64,000 nt of DNA, from contig JBFWVA010000004.1 in NCBI GenBank assembly GCA_050246995.1, positions 186,001-250,000 on the forward strand, in the 5' to 3' direction. The stretch comes from SHVO01 sp050246995. GTDB taxonomy: Bacteria > Pseudomonadota > Alphaproteobacteria > Rhodospirillales > Rhodospirillaceae. The notes beneath the pieces were generated by a model. The model was not told where the DNA came from. It saw only the letters and a program-made list of their open reading frames with translations, and ran no database searches. The first letter of the stretch is position 1. The number at the start of each line of letters is the position of its first letter. This document shows positions 18,291 through 27,778 of the stretch, one piece after another. The position numbers and the translations under genes were made by a program.

Positions 18291-19727
18291 TCATGCTGCA
18301 GTCCCCGGCAGGTCGCGCGAGGCTGGGACGGTTGAGACCCGCCAGTGCCCTGCCCGTTTTGTGCCGTCCTGCTTTATAGGCTCAGTCACCCCGAGCAGTT
18401 CGAGTTGGCGCATCGCTCGCAAGGCCAGCGTCGCCGAGCGCACCTCGACCGGTCCGAAACAGTAGACATCGCGGAGCGAGATTTGTTGCCCGGCGTGTTT
18501 GCGCTCGAGCCAAGCCTGGAGCGCGGTCACGGGGTCTTTTTCGACCGGCGCGCAGCCGCGCACGTGCGAGAGCCGCAAAGCTTCGTCGGCGTAGAAGCGC
18601 GCGAGGGCGATGCCGCGTGCGAGCATCGCCGGCGAGATCGCGGAGAGTTCGGCCTCCTCCGTGAGCGCCACGACGGCCGCGAGGCGCACTGCATGTTCGG
18701 CCAGACGCCCGGCAAGACCGCGAATGGGCGCGAACGCGCCCTCCGGCGCCAGTGCCGTTTCCATGTCGTGCGCGAACGCCAGCCACTCGCGGCGCGCCTG
18801 TGCGTCCAACGCGATGATGCGCGTTTCGCAAGTGGCCTCGCGCGCGTAGAGATCAGTAAGCCGGGCATGAAGCGTTTGCAGCGCCGGCGGCGGCACATCG
18901 TCGGCTTCCTGGAACGTGCGCGCGCCGATGCGTGAGGCCGGCTGCGCGGCGAGGATCCGCCCGGAGAGGCCTGAGTCCGCGGCCTCCGGGGCGCGCAGCA
19001 ACCCGAGGCCTTCGGCCGACGTAGTGATGAGATGTACCGACAGACGCGGCGCAACGACGGCGCCCTCAATCCCGGGCGTCACGACGGCGCCATCCCACAG
19101 GAGGCTGAGACTGTCCGCCTCGCTGCGGCGCGCGGGCGACGACGTCAGCACATCGGCCGCGACGGCGGCGAACAGACCGCTGCGGCGGCCAAAGCGGGCG
19201 TAGCGGTCGTAGCGGTCGCCCGCGCTTCGCTGCGTAAGAAACACCTCGTCGAATTCGAACGGCTTTACGGCGCGCTGCGGCCCATCGCTCCCCGGAAGGA
19301 GCGCGTGAAATTCGGGGATGACACCGAGATTGATCGCCGTGGACACAAGGCGCCGTTGACCGCGCGGCGGGGCTCCCGCCTCCCCTTGCGCGGCAAAGCG
19401 CTGCTGCCAATGGCGCACCGGGCCGATGCAGAGGCGTTCGGCGGCGCTGCGCCCTTCGCCGCTGCCGGCCAGGGTGAGGAAATAGCAGGAGACCGGCTGC
19501 ACGGCGCCGGTCGGGAGGCGAATGCTGATGAGGCGCTGCGCCGCCATCGCGGCGAGGGTGAGGAGATGATGCGCGATGAGTTCGGGCGCGGCTTGGGTGC
19601 GTGAAGCGGCCGCGACAATGGCGGGTGCGATGTGAGGTCCGCAGGCGGTGGTGGGGAACGAAGTGGCCGTGACGGCCGACGCAGAGGATGGGATCGCGGG
19701 AGCGGTAAGCTTGGGAAGTGGCGCCAT
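18291..19727 (-). CDS. DUF3987 (YfjI-like) protein
   Basis: A 478-residue protein. The ATG at 19727 has AAGGAG at ideal distance. Typical DUF3987 stretches are LISIRLPTGAVQPVSCYFLT, SGEGRSAAERLCIGPVRHWQ, LVSTAINLGVIPEFHALLPG and LLWDGAVVTPGIEGAVVAPR, followed by a helical C-terminal region. The serine/glycine loop GSGEGRSA is the degenerate P-loop-like element of this family. DUF3987 genes occur mostly in prophages, integrative elements and other accessory DNA; their biochemical role is unclear. The gene has its own strong promoter with an embedded palindrome and stands at the left edge of the accessory region. Confidence 0.75.
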   Translation of the reverse strand: MAPLPKLTAPAIPSSASAVTATSFPTTACGPHIAPAIVAAASRTQAAPELIAHHLLTLAAMAAQRLISIRLPTGAVQPVSCYFLTLAGSGEGRSAAERLCIGPVRHWQQRFAAQGEAGAPPRGQRRLVSTAINLGVIPEFHALLPGSDGPQRAVKPFEFDEVFLTQRSAGDRYDRYARFGRRSGLFAAVAADVLTSSPARRSEADSLSLLWDGAVVTPGIEGAVVAPRLSVHLITTSAEGLGLLRAPEAADSGLSGRILAAQPASRIGARTFQEADDVPPPALQTLHARLTDLYAREATCETRIIALDAQARREWLAFAHDMETALAPEGAFAPIRGLAGRLAEHAVRLAAVVALTEEAELSAISPAMLARGIALARFYADEALRLSHVRGCAPVEKDPVTALQAWLERKHAGQQISLRDVYCFGPVEVRSATLALRAMRQLELLGVTEPIKQDGTKRAGHWRVSTVPASRDLPGTAA

Positions 19728-19757
19728 GGGCGGGCTCCTTGACAATGTTATGGGGAC

Positions 19758-19786
19758 ATTGTACCTATAATAGGTACAATGGTCAA
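19758..19786 (-). promoter_or_regulatory. Sigma-70 promoter with embedded palindromic operator for the DUF3987 gene
   Basis: On the minus strand TTGACC (19786-19781) and TACAAT (19763-19758) are spaced by exactly 17 bp, a near-consensus promoter about 30 bp upstream of the DUF3987 start. The spacer plus the -10 box are occupied by a perfect inverted repeat, ATTGTACCTA / TAGGTACAAT with a TAA centre (19758-19780). A dimeric repressor bound here would exclude polymerase. A further half site TAGGTAC lies nearby at about 19830. Confidence 0.75.
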
Positions 19787-19845
19787 TGCCTTCCGGGTCG
19801 GCGCCACCGCTCATATTTCTTTTGAATATTAGGTACTTACCGGGG

Positions 19846-19943
19846 ATGCGGAGAATAGAAGCTATAATCTCCGCATAAAATGCGGAGATTATTATTGAGA
19901 TGCGAAGAAAACCGGGCTATTCTCCGCGCAGAGTGCGGAGAAT
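19846..19943 (+). promoter_or_regulatory. Nested palindromes upstream of the fic gene
   Basis: Three groups of the same element are present. ATGCGGAGAAT stands at 19846-19856. AATCTCCGCAT / ATGCGGAGATT with an AAA centre is at 19866-19890 (11-bp perfect arms). ATTCTCCGC / GCGGAGAAT with a 7-nt centre is at 19919-19943 and ends directly against the fic ATG. TATAAT at 19863-19868 is a possible -10 box inside the array. Such an arrangement fits autoregulation by a DNA-binding protein, perhaps the Fic protein's own C-terminal winged helix. Confidence 0.7.
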
Positions 19944-21059
19944 ATGACTTATATCCATCAGCTCAAAGACTGGCCTGCTTTCACCTGGGACACCGCCAGC
20001 GTCGCGGCTCAGCTGGGCGGCGTGCGCCTTCGGCAAGGCCGGCTGTTGGGACGGGCGAGCGCCCTGGGACTGGCCTTCCAGGACGAGGCGATGCTGTCGT
20101 CCCTCACCGAAGAAGCGATCAAGACCAGTGAGATCGAGGGCGAGGCACTGGATGCGGACCAGGTGCGCTCCTCGGTCGCGCGTCATCTCGGCCTCGATGT
20201 AGGCGGCACGGTTCGCGCCGACCGCCATGTGGACGGCCTGGTGGAGATGATGATGGACGCCACGCAAAACTACGGCGCGCCTTTGACGGCCGCGCGGTTG
20301 CACGCCTGGCAGGGCGCACTGTTCCCTACCGGCCGCAGCGGGCTGAAACGCATTCGCACGGCGGCGTGGCGTACACCCGATGCGGACCCCATGCAGGTGA
20401 TTTCAGGCGCAGCGGGACGTGAGCGTGTGCACTTCGAAGCGCCGGCGGCTGACAAACTGAGCGATGAGATGAAAGCGTTCCTCGCCTGGTACAATACCGC
20501 AGCGCGCCCGGCGAACATGGACGGTGTGTTGAAAGCCGCCCTCGCCCATTTGTGGTTCGTGACGATTCATCCGTTCGAGGACGGCAATGGGCGCATCGCG
20601 CGCGCGATTACGGATATGACGCTGGCGCGTTCGGAAGACAGCGGACAGCGCTTCTACAGCATGTCCGCGCAGATCCGCGCCGAGGGCAATGGGTACTACG
20701 AAATCCTGGAGCGCACGCAGAAAGGCGGGCTCGACATCACGCCGTGGATGCTGTGGTTCCTGGAATGCCTCGACCGTGCGTTCACGCGCGCCGAAGATGT
20801 GCTTGGGGCCGTGATTGAGAAAGCGAGATTTTGGGAACGACACGCGACGGAGCCCTTCAACGAACGCCAACGCCACATGCTGATGCGCTTGCTGGAGGGC
20901 TTCGAAGGAAAGCTCACGTCCTCGAAATGGGCAAAGCTGGCGAAGTGTTCGCAGGATACGGCGGGCCGGGATATCGACGCCCTGGTGCGGCGGGGGATTT
21001 TAGAGCGCAGCGCTGCGGGTGGGCGGAGTGTGAGTTATGCGCTGAGGGGGACGACCTAG
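19944..21059 (+). CDS. Fic family protein (AMP-transferase) with C-terminal winged helix
   Basis: A 371-residue protein. The catalytic motif HPFEDGNGRIAR (residues 209-220) is intact: His209 as base, Asn/Gly/Arg for ATP. The inhibitory motif TSEIEG is at residues 61-66, N-terminal to the catalytic core, which makes this a class II, self-inhibited Fic with a DUF4172-like N-terminus. Residues about 320-368 (LTSSKWAKLAKCSQDTAGRD, then IDALVRRGILERS) form a winged helix. Fic enzymes usually AMPylate target proteins. Palindromes abut the start codon, suggesting autoregulation. The 3' end overlaps the convergent small zinc-ribbon gene by 4 bp. Confidence 0.93.
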   Translation: MTYIHQLKDWPAFTWDTASVAAQLGGVRLRQGRLLGRASALGLAFQDEAMLSSLTEEAIKTSEIEGEALDADQVRSSVARHLGLDVGGTVRADRHVDGLVEMMMDATQNYGAPLTAARLHAWQGALFPTGRSGLKRIRTAAWRTPDADPMQVISGAAGRERVHFEAPAADKLSDEMKAFLAWYNTAARPANMDGVLKAALAHLWFVTIHPFEDGNGRIARAITDMTLARSEDSGQRFYSMSAQIRAEGNGYYEILERTQKGGLDITPWMLWFLECLDRAFTRAEDVLGAVIEKARFWERHATEPFNERQRHMLMRLLEGFEGKLTSSKWAKLAKCSQDTAGRDIDALVRRGILERSAAGGRSVSYALRGTT

Positions 21060-21247
21060 CCGCGAAATGCGGAGACGATCAATAACACCAGAACGATTCC
21101 GCAGAGGATACTCCAAGGACTCGTGGCTTTCAAAATCCAACCGGTTGGCGTTACGTAGCCGCACGCGGCGCAATGGTGGGCGTTGTAAGCCAGCATCGTT
21201 TGCGCACCGTTGGCATGACAGTTCGGACAGGGTTTTGGTTCGAACAT
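21056..21247 (-). CDS. Small zinc-ribbon membrane protein
   Basis: A 63-residue protein whose ATG follows a near-perfect AAAGGAGGAGGTG site. The head has two CxxC knuckles (CPNCHANGAQ and HHCAACGYVT), a zinc-ribbon layout. The tail is one hydrophobic helix (ILCGIVLVLLIVSAF) with a short C-terminal end. Function is unknown. It ends against the fic gene with stop codons overlapping on opposite strands. Confidence 0.7.
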   Translation of the reverse strand: MFEPKPCPNCHANGAQTMLAYNAHHCAACGYVTPTGWILKATSPWSILCGIVLVLLIVSAFRG

Positions 21248-21610
21248 CACCTCCTCCTTTCGACGGCAAGCACCGGTGCAGCTTGCGCGTGCCAAGCGCC
21301 CTCGCAGCATACTACGACCCTCGTGGATTTCGTGAGCTGGATTGCACAGCGTCTTAAGTTAGCCGGCCTTCGCCTGCGGGAAACGGGAAGGCCGCAGCGT
21401 GAGAGAGATTGTTTCCTGTCACAACTAACAGGCTTTGCCGGACCGGGCGACACGGCTAATCTTAGCGGCTATGGGGGCGTGCGACGGGCTTCGCGTCGGC
21501 GCGGAGCCGCGCCATTGCGACATTTTGTATTGAAGAACGGGACCGCGAGATGACCTCTCTCGGCTCTGGGCCGGATTTGCCGGTCCGCGTTCTTTTGTTG
21601 GGAGCTTTGC
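21248..21610. other. Gap before hsdM
   Basis: About 360 bp without a supportable gene. It must hold the promoters for the divergent zinc-ribbon gene and the hsd operon, but no clear -35/-10 pair stands out. No strong repeats were seen. Confidence 0.5.
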
Positions 21611-23152
21611 GTGCTGACTGGGGAAATCCGCAATCAAGTCGATCAGATCTGGAATGCCTTTTGGTCCGGCGGCGTCTCCAATCCCCTCTCCGTGATCGAA
21701 CAGATCACCTATCTGCTTTTCATCAAGCGGCTCGACGACCTGCAGACGCTGGAAGAGAACAAGGCGGCGGCCCTCGGCGGCAAGATGGAGCGCCGGATTT
21801 TTCCTGACGGGAACGACGATCAGGGGCGGCCCTATTCGGATTTGCGCTGGTCGCGGTTCAAGAACCTGGAAGCGCGCGCAATGATGGACGTGGTCGCCGA
21901 ACGGGTCTTCCCGTTTCTGCGGGCTCTCGGCGATGAGGGCTCAAGCTACGGCCAGCATATGAAAGACGCCCGGCTTGGGTTCAGCAACGCCGCCTTGCTC
22001 GCCAAGACCGTCGATATGCTCGACAAAATCCCCATGGAAGATCGCGACACCAAGGGCGACCTCTATGAATACATGCTCGGCAGGATCGCCAGCGCCGGGC
22101 AGAACGGTCAGTTCCGCACGCCGCGCCACATCATCCAGCTCATGGTAGAGATGATGCGGCCCACGCCGGACGACGTGATCTGCGACCCGGCGGCGGGCAC
22201 CTGCGGGTTCCTGGTCGCGGCCGGTGAATATCTTCGGGACAATCACCCGAAGCTGTTCCGCGATGAGAAGCTGCGGAAGCACTTTCACAGCGGCATGTTC
22301 CACGGCTTCGACTTCGACCCCACCATGCTCCGCATCGGCAGCATGAACATGACGCTGCATGGCGTGGACGATCCGGACGTCAGCTACCGTGACAGTCTGG
22401 CGCAGGAGCATGACACCGACGCGGGGCGCTATTCGCTGATCCTCGCCAACCCGCCCTTTGCAGGATCGCTCGATTACGAGCAGACCGCGAAAGACCTTCA
22501 GCAGATCGTAAAGACGAAAAAGACGGAACTGCTGTTTCTGGCTCTGTTCCTTCGTCTCTTAAAAACCGGCGGGCGTGCGGCTGTGATCGTGCCCGACGGC
22601 GTGTTGTTTGGATCATCGAAGGCACACCAGGAATTACGGAAGCTTCTGGTCGAAAAGCATAAGTTGGAAGGCGTGCTGAAACTGCCGTCAGGTGTGTTCC
22701 GGCCCTATGCCGGTGTATCGACCGCCATTCTGCTGTTCACCAAGACCGGCGTTGGCGGCACGGACCATGTTTGGTTCTACGATTTGCAAGCGGACGGCTA
22801 TTCGCTGGACGACAAGCGCAATGCATTGCTGCCGGATGAGAAGCTGGGCGTGAAGCCTGAGGCCGCGCTATCGGGCGATGAGCACGCGAAGAATAACCTG
22901 CCCGATGCTTTGACGCGCTGGACGCAACGCGATGACGGGGAGCGGAAGAACCCGCGAACAGCCCAGAGCTTCTGCGTGCCCAAGGACGAGATCGCTGCGA
23001 CCGGCACTTATGATCTGTCCCTCAATCGCTACAAGGTGGTTGAGCATGAGGAGCAGACGCACGACAAGCCCGCCGAAATCATCGCGGAGCTTCGCAAGCT
23101 GGAAACGGAAATCAGCGATGGGCTCACCAAGCTGGAGGCAATGCTGGGATGA
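21611..23152 (+). CDS. hsdM: Type I restriction-modification methyltransferase subunit
   Basis: A 513-residue N6-adenine methyltransferase subunit starting at GTG 21611. Helical HsdM_N residues come first (IRNQVDQIWNAFWSGGVSNP). QFRTPRHI (167-174) leads into the SAM-binding motif I DPAAGTCGF (192-200). Motif IV is NPPF (280-283), which flips the target adenine. With HsdS it methylates a bipartite site and protects host DNA. Its TGA overlaps the hsdS ATG (ATGA), so translation is coupled. Confidence 0.96.
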   Translation: MLTGEIRNQVDQIWNAFWSGGVSNPLSVIEQITYLLFIKRLDDLQTLEENKAAALGGKMERRIFPDGNDDQGRPYSDLRWSRFKNLEARAMMDVVAERVFPFLRALGDEGSSYGQHMKDARLGFSNAALLAKTVDMLDKIPMEDRDTKGDLYEYMLGRIASAGQNGQFRTPRHIIQLMVEMMRPTPDDVICDPAAGTCGFLVAAGEYLRDNHPKLFRDEKLRKHFHSGMFHGFDFDPTMLRIGSMNMTLHGVDDPDVSYRDSLAQEHDTDAGRYSLILANPPFAGSLDYEQTAKDLQQIVKTKKTELLFLALFLRLLKTGGRAAVIVPDGVLFGSSKAHQELRKLLVEKHKLEGVLKLPSGVFRPYAGVSTAILLFTKTGVGGTDHVWFYDLQADGYSLDDKRNALLPDEKLGVKPEAALSGDEHAKNNLPDALTRWTQRDDGERKNPRTAQSFCVPKDEIAATGTYDLSLNRYKVVEHEEQTHDKPAEIIAELRKLETEISDGLTKLEAMLG

Positions 23153-24312
23153 GTGTTTGGCCGCTCAAATCACTCGATGAACTATTTGAAATTGCGCGGG
23201 GAGGATCACCGCGCCCCATTGATGCCTTCATCACTGATGAAGCCGATGGCGTAAATTGGATCATGATCGGCGACGCCTCTGCTAGCTCAAAATTTATTCG
23301 GCAAACTAAGAAAAAAATACGTCCGTCCGGCGTATCGAAATCTCGCCTCGTTAAGCCCGGAGATTTTTTGCTTACCAATTCCATGAGCTTTGGGCGGCCA
23401 TATATCTTGGACACGCATGGATGCATCCATGACGGATGGCTAGTTCTTAGCCCCAAAGCTAACAATCTGGATCAGGGCTATTTTTATCACCTGCTCGGGT
23501 CGCCATCAGTTTTTCAAGAATTCTCGCGATTGGCTGCTGGGGCGACAGTCAAAAATCTGAATATTGATCTCGTTAAGAGCGTGAAGGTCGCGCTCCCACC
23601 CCTCGCCGAGCAGAAGCGCATCGCCGCGATCCTGGATCAGGCGGACGAATTGCGCCGCAAGCGCCAACGCGCCACCGACCGACTCAACCAACTCGGCCAG
23701 GCGATTTTTTATGAGATGTTTGGGGATCTCGCGGGAAAACCTCGTGCGACGGCGTTTTCAGACATCGCTGAAATCCAGCAGTCTCTGGTGGACCCAAAGC
23801 AGGATGCGCACCGGCACAAGCTGCATATTAGTCCCGAACACATAGTTGGCGGCTTAGGAGCCATTAATTGGCGCATGGTTAAAACCGCAGCAGAAGATGG
23901 CATTATCAGTGGAAAGAATGAGTTTAACGAAAATGCAGTTCTCTACAGCAAGATACGACCTTACCTGAACAAGGTCGCCCTCCCAGACCGACGGGGAATA
24001 TGCAGCGCAGACATGTACGTGATTAGACCTAAATTCGAGAAAGCCAACAAATGGTTTTTGAAGGCCGTTTTGATGGGCGATGATTTTCTGACGTATGCGG
24101 CCTCATTTTCCAATCGAGCCAACATTCCGAAGCTGAACAGAAAACAAGTCGAAGCTTACAAGTTTTTCTGTCCATCTGTTGCAGATCAGGATGTATACGC
24201 GGAGCGCATAAAAACCATTGAGGATCAGGGGCGTCTTTTCCTCTCCGCCGGACGGCTGGCCGATGACCTCTTTTCATCTATCGAATCCCGCGCTTTTCGA
24301 GGGGAACTGTAG
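23149..24312 (+). CDS. hsdS: Type I restriction-modification specificity subunit
   Basis: A 387-residue protein with two target-recognition domains. TRD1 starts MSVWPLKSLDELFEIARGGS and ends at the conserved helix LPPLAEQKRIAAILDQADEL (about residues 144-163), which spans the central coiled coil. TRD2 follows from FGDLAGKPRATAFSDIAEIQ and ends IPKLNRKQVEAYKFFCPSV with a second helix. The two TRD segments are visibly richer in A and T than hsdM and hsdR, a common sign of exchange of recognition domains. It ends 2 bp before hsdR. Confidence 0.95.
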   Translation: MSVWPLKSLDELFEIARGGSPRPIDAFITDEADGVNWIMIGDASASSKFIRQTKKKIRPSGVSKSRLVKPGDFLLTNSMSFGRPYILDTHGCIHDGWLVLSPKANNLDQGYFYHLLGSPSVFQEFSRLAAGATVKNLNIDLVKSVKVALPPLAEQKRIAAILDQADELRRKRQRATDRLNQLGQAIFYEMFGDLAGKPRATAFSDIAEIQQSLVDPKQDAHRHKLHISPEHIVGGLGAINWRMVKTAAEDGIISGKNEFNENAVLYSKIRPYLNKVALPDRRGICSADMYVIRPKFEKANKWFLKAVLMGDDFLTYAASFSNRANIPKLNRKQVEAYKFFCPSVADQDVYAERIKTIEDQGRLFLSAGRLADDLFSSIESRAFRGEL

Positions 24313-24314
24313 CC

Positions 24315-27300
24315 ATGTCGCAGTTCGCCTTCCTCCAATCAGAATTTGCGCCGATCTTCGATTTGGCGCGGAAGGCGGAAATTGCGGCGCTGTCGGACCC
24401 GCGCGGCTCTTGCTTCCATGCCCGGCTCGCCTTGGAAAGCGCCGTCAAATGGCTCTACGCCAATGACCGTAACCTGCGCGCTCCCTACGACACGACACTG
24501 TCCGCCCTGATCCATGAGGGTTCGTTCCGCACGCTAGTCGGCAATGCCCTGGTCACCAAGGCGCGGCTGATCAAAGACCTGGGCAACAACGCGGTGCATG
24601 AGACCCGCGCCGTCCCCGCCCAGAACGCCCTCACCAGCGTGCGCGAGTTGTTCCACTTCAGTTACTGGCTTGTCCGCACTTACGCCCGGGGCGCGAAGCC
24701 CAGTGCGGCCCTGTCGTTCAGCGCCGACGCCCTGCCTCGCGCCGTGCAGGTGGAAGCCTCCACCCTCGCCAAACTGCAAGCGGCCGCTAAGGCCCACGAA
24801 GATGCAGCCAAGGCCCTCGCCGAGGAACAGGCGGCGCGGCTGCAAAGCGAAGCCAGCCGCGCGGCCTTAGACGCGGAGGTCAAACGGCTTCAGGCGGAGA
24901 TCGCTGCCGTCAAACTGGCCAACCAGGCCGCGCCGGATACGCACGACTATAACGAAGCCGAAACCCGCGACGCCTTTATCGATCTGCTGCTGGCTGAAGC
25001 CGGCTGGCGCCTGGATCAACCGCGCGACCGCGAATATCCGGTCAAAGGGATGCCCAATAACACCGGCGAGGGTTTTGCCGACTACGTTCTCTGGGGCGAC
25101 GACGGCAAACCTCTGGCGGTGATCGAGGCCAAGCGCACCAAGCGCGACCCGCATGAGGGTCAGCGCCAGGCGGAGCTTTACGCGAATTGCCTGGAAGCGG
25201 CGTTCGGCGCGCGGCCGCTGATTTTCTACACCAACGGTTATGAGCATTGGCTGTGGGACGACAAATACGCGCCGCCGCGCCAAGTCCATGGTTTCCTGAA
25301 AAAAGACGAGCTGGAGCTGTGGCGGCAACGGCAAACGAACCGCAAACCGCTGGCGGCGACGAGCATCGATAGCGCCATCGTTGAGCGCTACTACCAGACG
25401 CGCGCCATCCGCCGCGTCGGCGAAGCGTTCGAGAAGGACCGGCAGCGCAAGGCCCTGCTGGTCATGGCGACCGGATCGGGTAAGACCCGGACCGTGATCG
25501 CGCTGATCGACCAGCTGATGCGGGCGAACTGGGTGAAGCGCATCCTGTTCCTCGCGGACCGGGTGGCGCTGGTGAAGCAGGCGCACAATAACTTCAAGAA
25601 GCATCTGCCCAGCGCGCCCAGCGCGAATCTCATTCAGCAGCACGATCCCCGGATCAACGACCACAACGGCGCGCGCGTGTGCGTGGCGACCTACCCCACC
25701 ATGATGGGGCTGATCGACGAGATGCAGAACGGCCAGCGCCGCTACGGCCCGGGGCATTTCGATCTGATCGTGATCGACGAAGCGCACCGGTCCGTCTATC
25801 GCAGGTACAGAGCCATCTTTGATTACTTCGACAGCTACCTCGTCGGCCTCACGGCAACGCCGCGCGACGAAATCGACCGCGACACCTATTCGCTGTTCGA
25901 ACTGGAACGCGGGGTTCCGACCGACGCCTACGACCTCAGCGACGCCGTGGCCGACAAATTTCTGGTGTCACCCACAGCCATGTCGGTGCCGCTGAAGTTC
26001 CAGCGGCACGGCATCAAGTATGAGGAGCTGTCGCCCGAGGATCAGGAACAATGGGACTTGCTGGAATGGGAAGACAAACTTCCCGGGCGGGACATCGACC
26101 CCAGTGAAGTCAACAAGTGGCTGTTCAACGAGGACACGGTCGACAAGGTGCTGCAGCACCTGATGACCTACGGGCTGAAGGTGGACGAAGGCGACCGCCT
26201 GGGCAAAACCATCATCTTCGCCAAGAGCCACGACCACGCGGTGTTCATCGCGCGGCGGTTTGACGCCAACTATCCGCATCTGGCGGGGACGTTCGCGCGG
26301 GTGATCGACTTCCAGACGGACTATGTGCAATCGCTGATCGACGATTTCTCGATCGAGAACAAGCTGCCGCAGATCGCCATTTCGGTGGACATGCTGGACA
26401 CCGGCATCGATGTGCCGGAGGTGCTGAACCTGGTGTTCTTCAAGATCGTGCGGTCCAAGACCAAATTCTGGCAGATGATCGGACGCGGCACGCGGCTGCG
26501 GCCGGACCTGTTTGGACCAGGACGCGACAAGACGCAGTTCCTGATTTTCGACTTCTGCCAGAACTTCGAGTTCTTCAACGAAAACCCGAAGACCGTGGAC
26601 GGCAAGGTCGGCGTTTCTCTGGCGCAGCGCCTGTTCGCCGCGCGGGTGGAGCTTGCGGGCCTCATTCAGGACGCGCCGGAGGGCGAACGCGCCGAGAGCC
26701 TTGCCACCTTGAACACCGACTTGCGGCGGCGTCTGTTCGAGGAAGTGAGCGGGATGAGCCTCGACAACTTCCTGGTCCGCGCCAGACGGAGAGCCGTGGA
26801 GCATTTCCAGCGCCAAGACGCCTGGGCCGCGCTGTCCGCCGACGACCGGGAAGCGCTGAAGTCCGAGATCGCGGGGCTACCCACCGCGCTTGAGGACGAG
26901 GATATCGCGGCCAAGCAGTTCGACTATGTGATGCTGTCGGGCCAGCTGGCGCTGTTGAAGACCGACGCGGCCGGGCTGCTGGCGTGCAAGACCAAGGTGG
27001 TGGACGTGGCGGGTAAGCTCGAGCGCCTGTCCAACGTACCGATGGTTGCGGCGGAGATGGAGATCATCCTCGAGGTCAAGACCGAGGATTATTGGCGGCA
27101 CGCGGACGCCTGGGCGCTGGAGCAGCTGCGGCGCCGGCTGCGCGGGTTGATCAAACTGATCGAACGCGAAGAGCGGGTGATCGTGTACACCAATTTCGAG
27201 GACGAGATTGGCGACGGGACGCCGGTGGGCCTCGCGGAGCCCGGCGTCGGGACCGATAAGGACCGCTTCCTTCGAAAAGTCCGCCACTTCCTGAAACAGC

Positions 27301-27725
27301 ACGCGGATCACATCACCATCCAGAAGCTGCGCCGCAACGACCAACTGACCTCTCAGGACCTTGCGGAGCTGGAGCGCATTATGGTGTCCGAGGCGGTGGC
27401 ATCCGAGCACGACCTTGAGCTTGTGCGCACGGAGCAAGGCGGCCTGGGGCTGTTCATTCGTTCGCTGGTGGGAATGGACCGTGAAGCGGTGAAGGCGGCC
27501 TTCGCGGGATTCCTGGGCGGGCGGAACCTCAACAGCAATCAGATCGAATTCATCAATCTGATCGTCGAGCATCTGACCGAACGCGGCATGATGCATCCGG
27601 GCCGCTTATACGAGAGCCCGTTCACGGATTACAATCAACAGGGCATCAGCGGCGTATTTTCGCAGGCGGATGTGCAGACGATTGTGCAGGTGCTGGGGGA
27701 TGTGAAGCAGAGGGCGGCGGCGTAA
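24315..27725 (+). CDS. hsdR: Type I restriction endonuclease subunit
   Basis: A 1136-residue translocating restriction subunit. Residues 1-125 resemble DUF4145 (HARLALESAVKWLYANDRNL). A helical linker follows (about 150-205). The nuclease is PD-(D/E)xK type, with D256 in FADYVLW and E271/K273 in LAVIEAKRT. Helicase motif I is ATGSGKT (385-391), motif II DEAH (488-491), and motif III follows at LVGLTATPRDE. The motor domain continues with MLDTGIDVPEVLNLVFFKIV and IGRGTRLRPDLFG. All catalytic motifs appear intact, so the system should cut unmethylated DNA. It completes the hsdM-hsdS-hsdR operon. Confidence 0.95.
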   Translation: MSQFAFLQSEFAPIFDLARKAEIAALSDPRGSCFHARLALESAVKWLYANDRNLRAPYDTTLSALIHEGSFRTLVGNALVTKARLIKDLGNNAVHETRAVPAQNALTSVRELFHFSYWLVRTYARGAKPSAALSFSADALPRAVQVEASTLAKLQAAAKAHEDAAKALAEEQAARLQSEASRAALDAEVKRLQAEIAAVKLANQAAPDTHDYNEAETRDAFIDLLLAEAGWRLDQPRDREYPVKGMPNNTGEGFADYVLWGDDGKPLAVIEAKRTKRDPHEGQRQAELYANCLEAAFGARPLIFYTNGYEHWLWDDKYAPPRQVHGFLKKDELELWRQRQTNRKPLAATSIDSAIVERYYQTRAIRRVGEAFEKDRQRKALLVMATGSGKTRTVIALIDQLMRANWVKRILFLADRVALVKQAHNNFKKHLPSAPSANLIQQHDPRINDHNGARVCVATYPTMMGLIDEMQNGQRRYGPGHFDLIVIDEAHRSVYRRYRAIFDYFDSYLVGLTATPRDEIDRDTYSLFELERGVPTDAYDLSDAVADKFLVSPTAMSVPLKFQRHGIKYEELSPEDQEQWDLLEWEDKLPGRDIDPSEVNKWLFNEDTVDKVLQHLMTYGLKVDEGDRLGKTIIFAKSHDHAVFIARRFDANYPHLAGTFARVIDFQTDYVQSLIDDFSIENKLPQIAISVDMLDTGIDVPEVLNLVFFKIVRSKTKFWQMIGRGTRLRPDLFGPGRDKTQFLIFDFCQNFEFFNENPKTVDGKVGVSLAQRLFAARVELAGLIQDAPEGERAESLATLNTDLRRRLFEEVSGMSLDNFLVRARRRAVEHFQRQDAWAALSADDREALKSEIAGLPTALEDEDIAAKQFDYVMLSGQLALLKTDAAGLLACKTKVVDVAGKLERLSNVPMVAAEMEIILEVKTEDYWRHADAWALEQLRRRLRGLIKLIEREERVIVYTNFEDEIGDGTPVGLAEPGVGTDKDRFLRKVRHFLKQHADHITIQKLRRNDQLTSQDLAELERIMVSEAVASEHDLELVRTEQGGLGLFIRSLVGMDREAVKAAFAGFLGGRNLNSNQIEFINLIVEHLTERGMMHPGRLYESPFTDYNQQGISGVFSQADVQTIVQVLGDVKQRAAA

Positions 27726-27778
27726 AGGGCACTAGCGGATAGATTACTAAAGCAAAGTCAGGGTGGGAGGCCCTTTCC

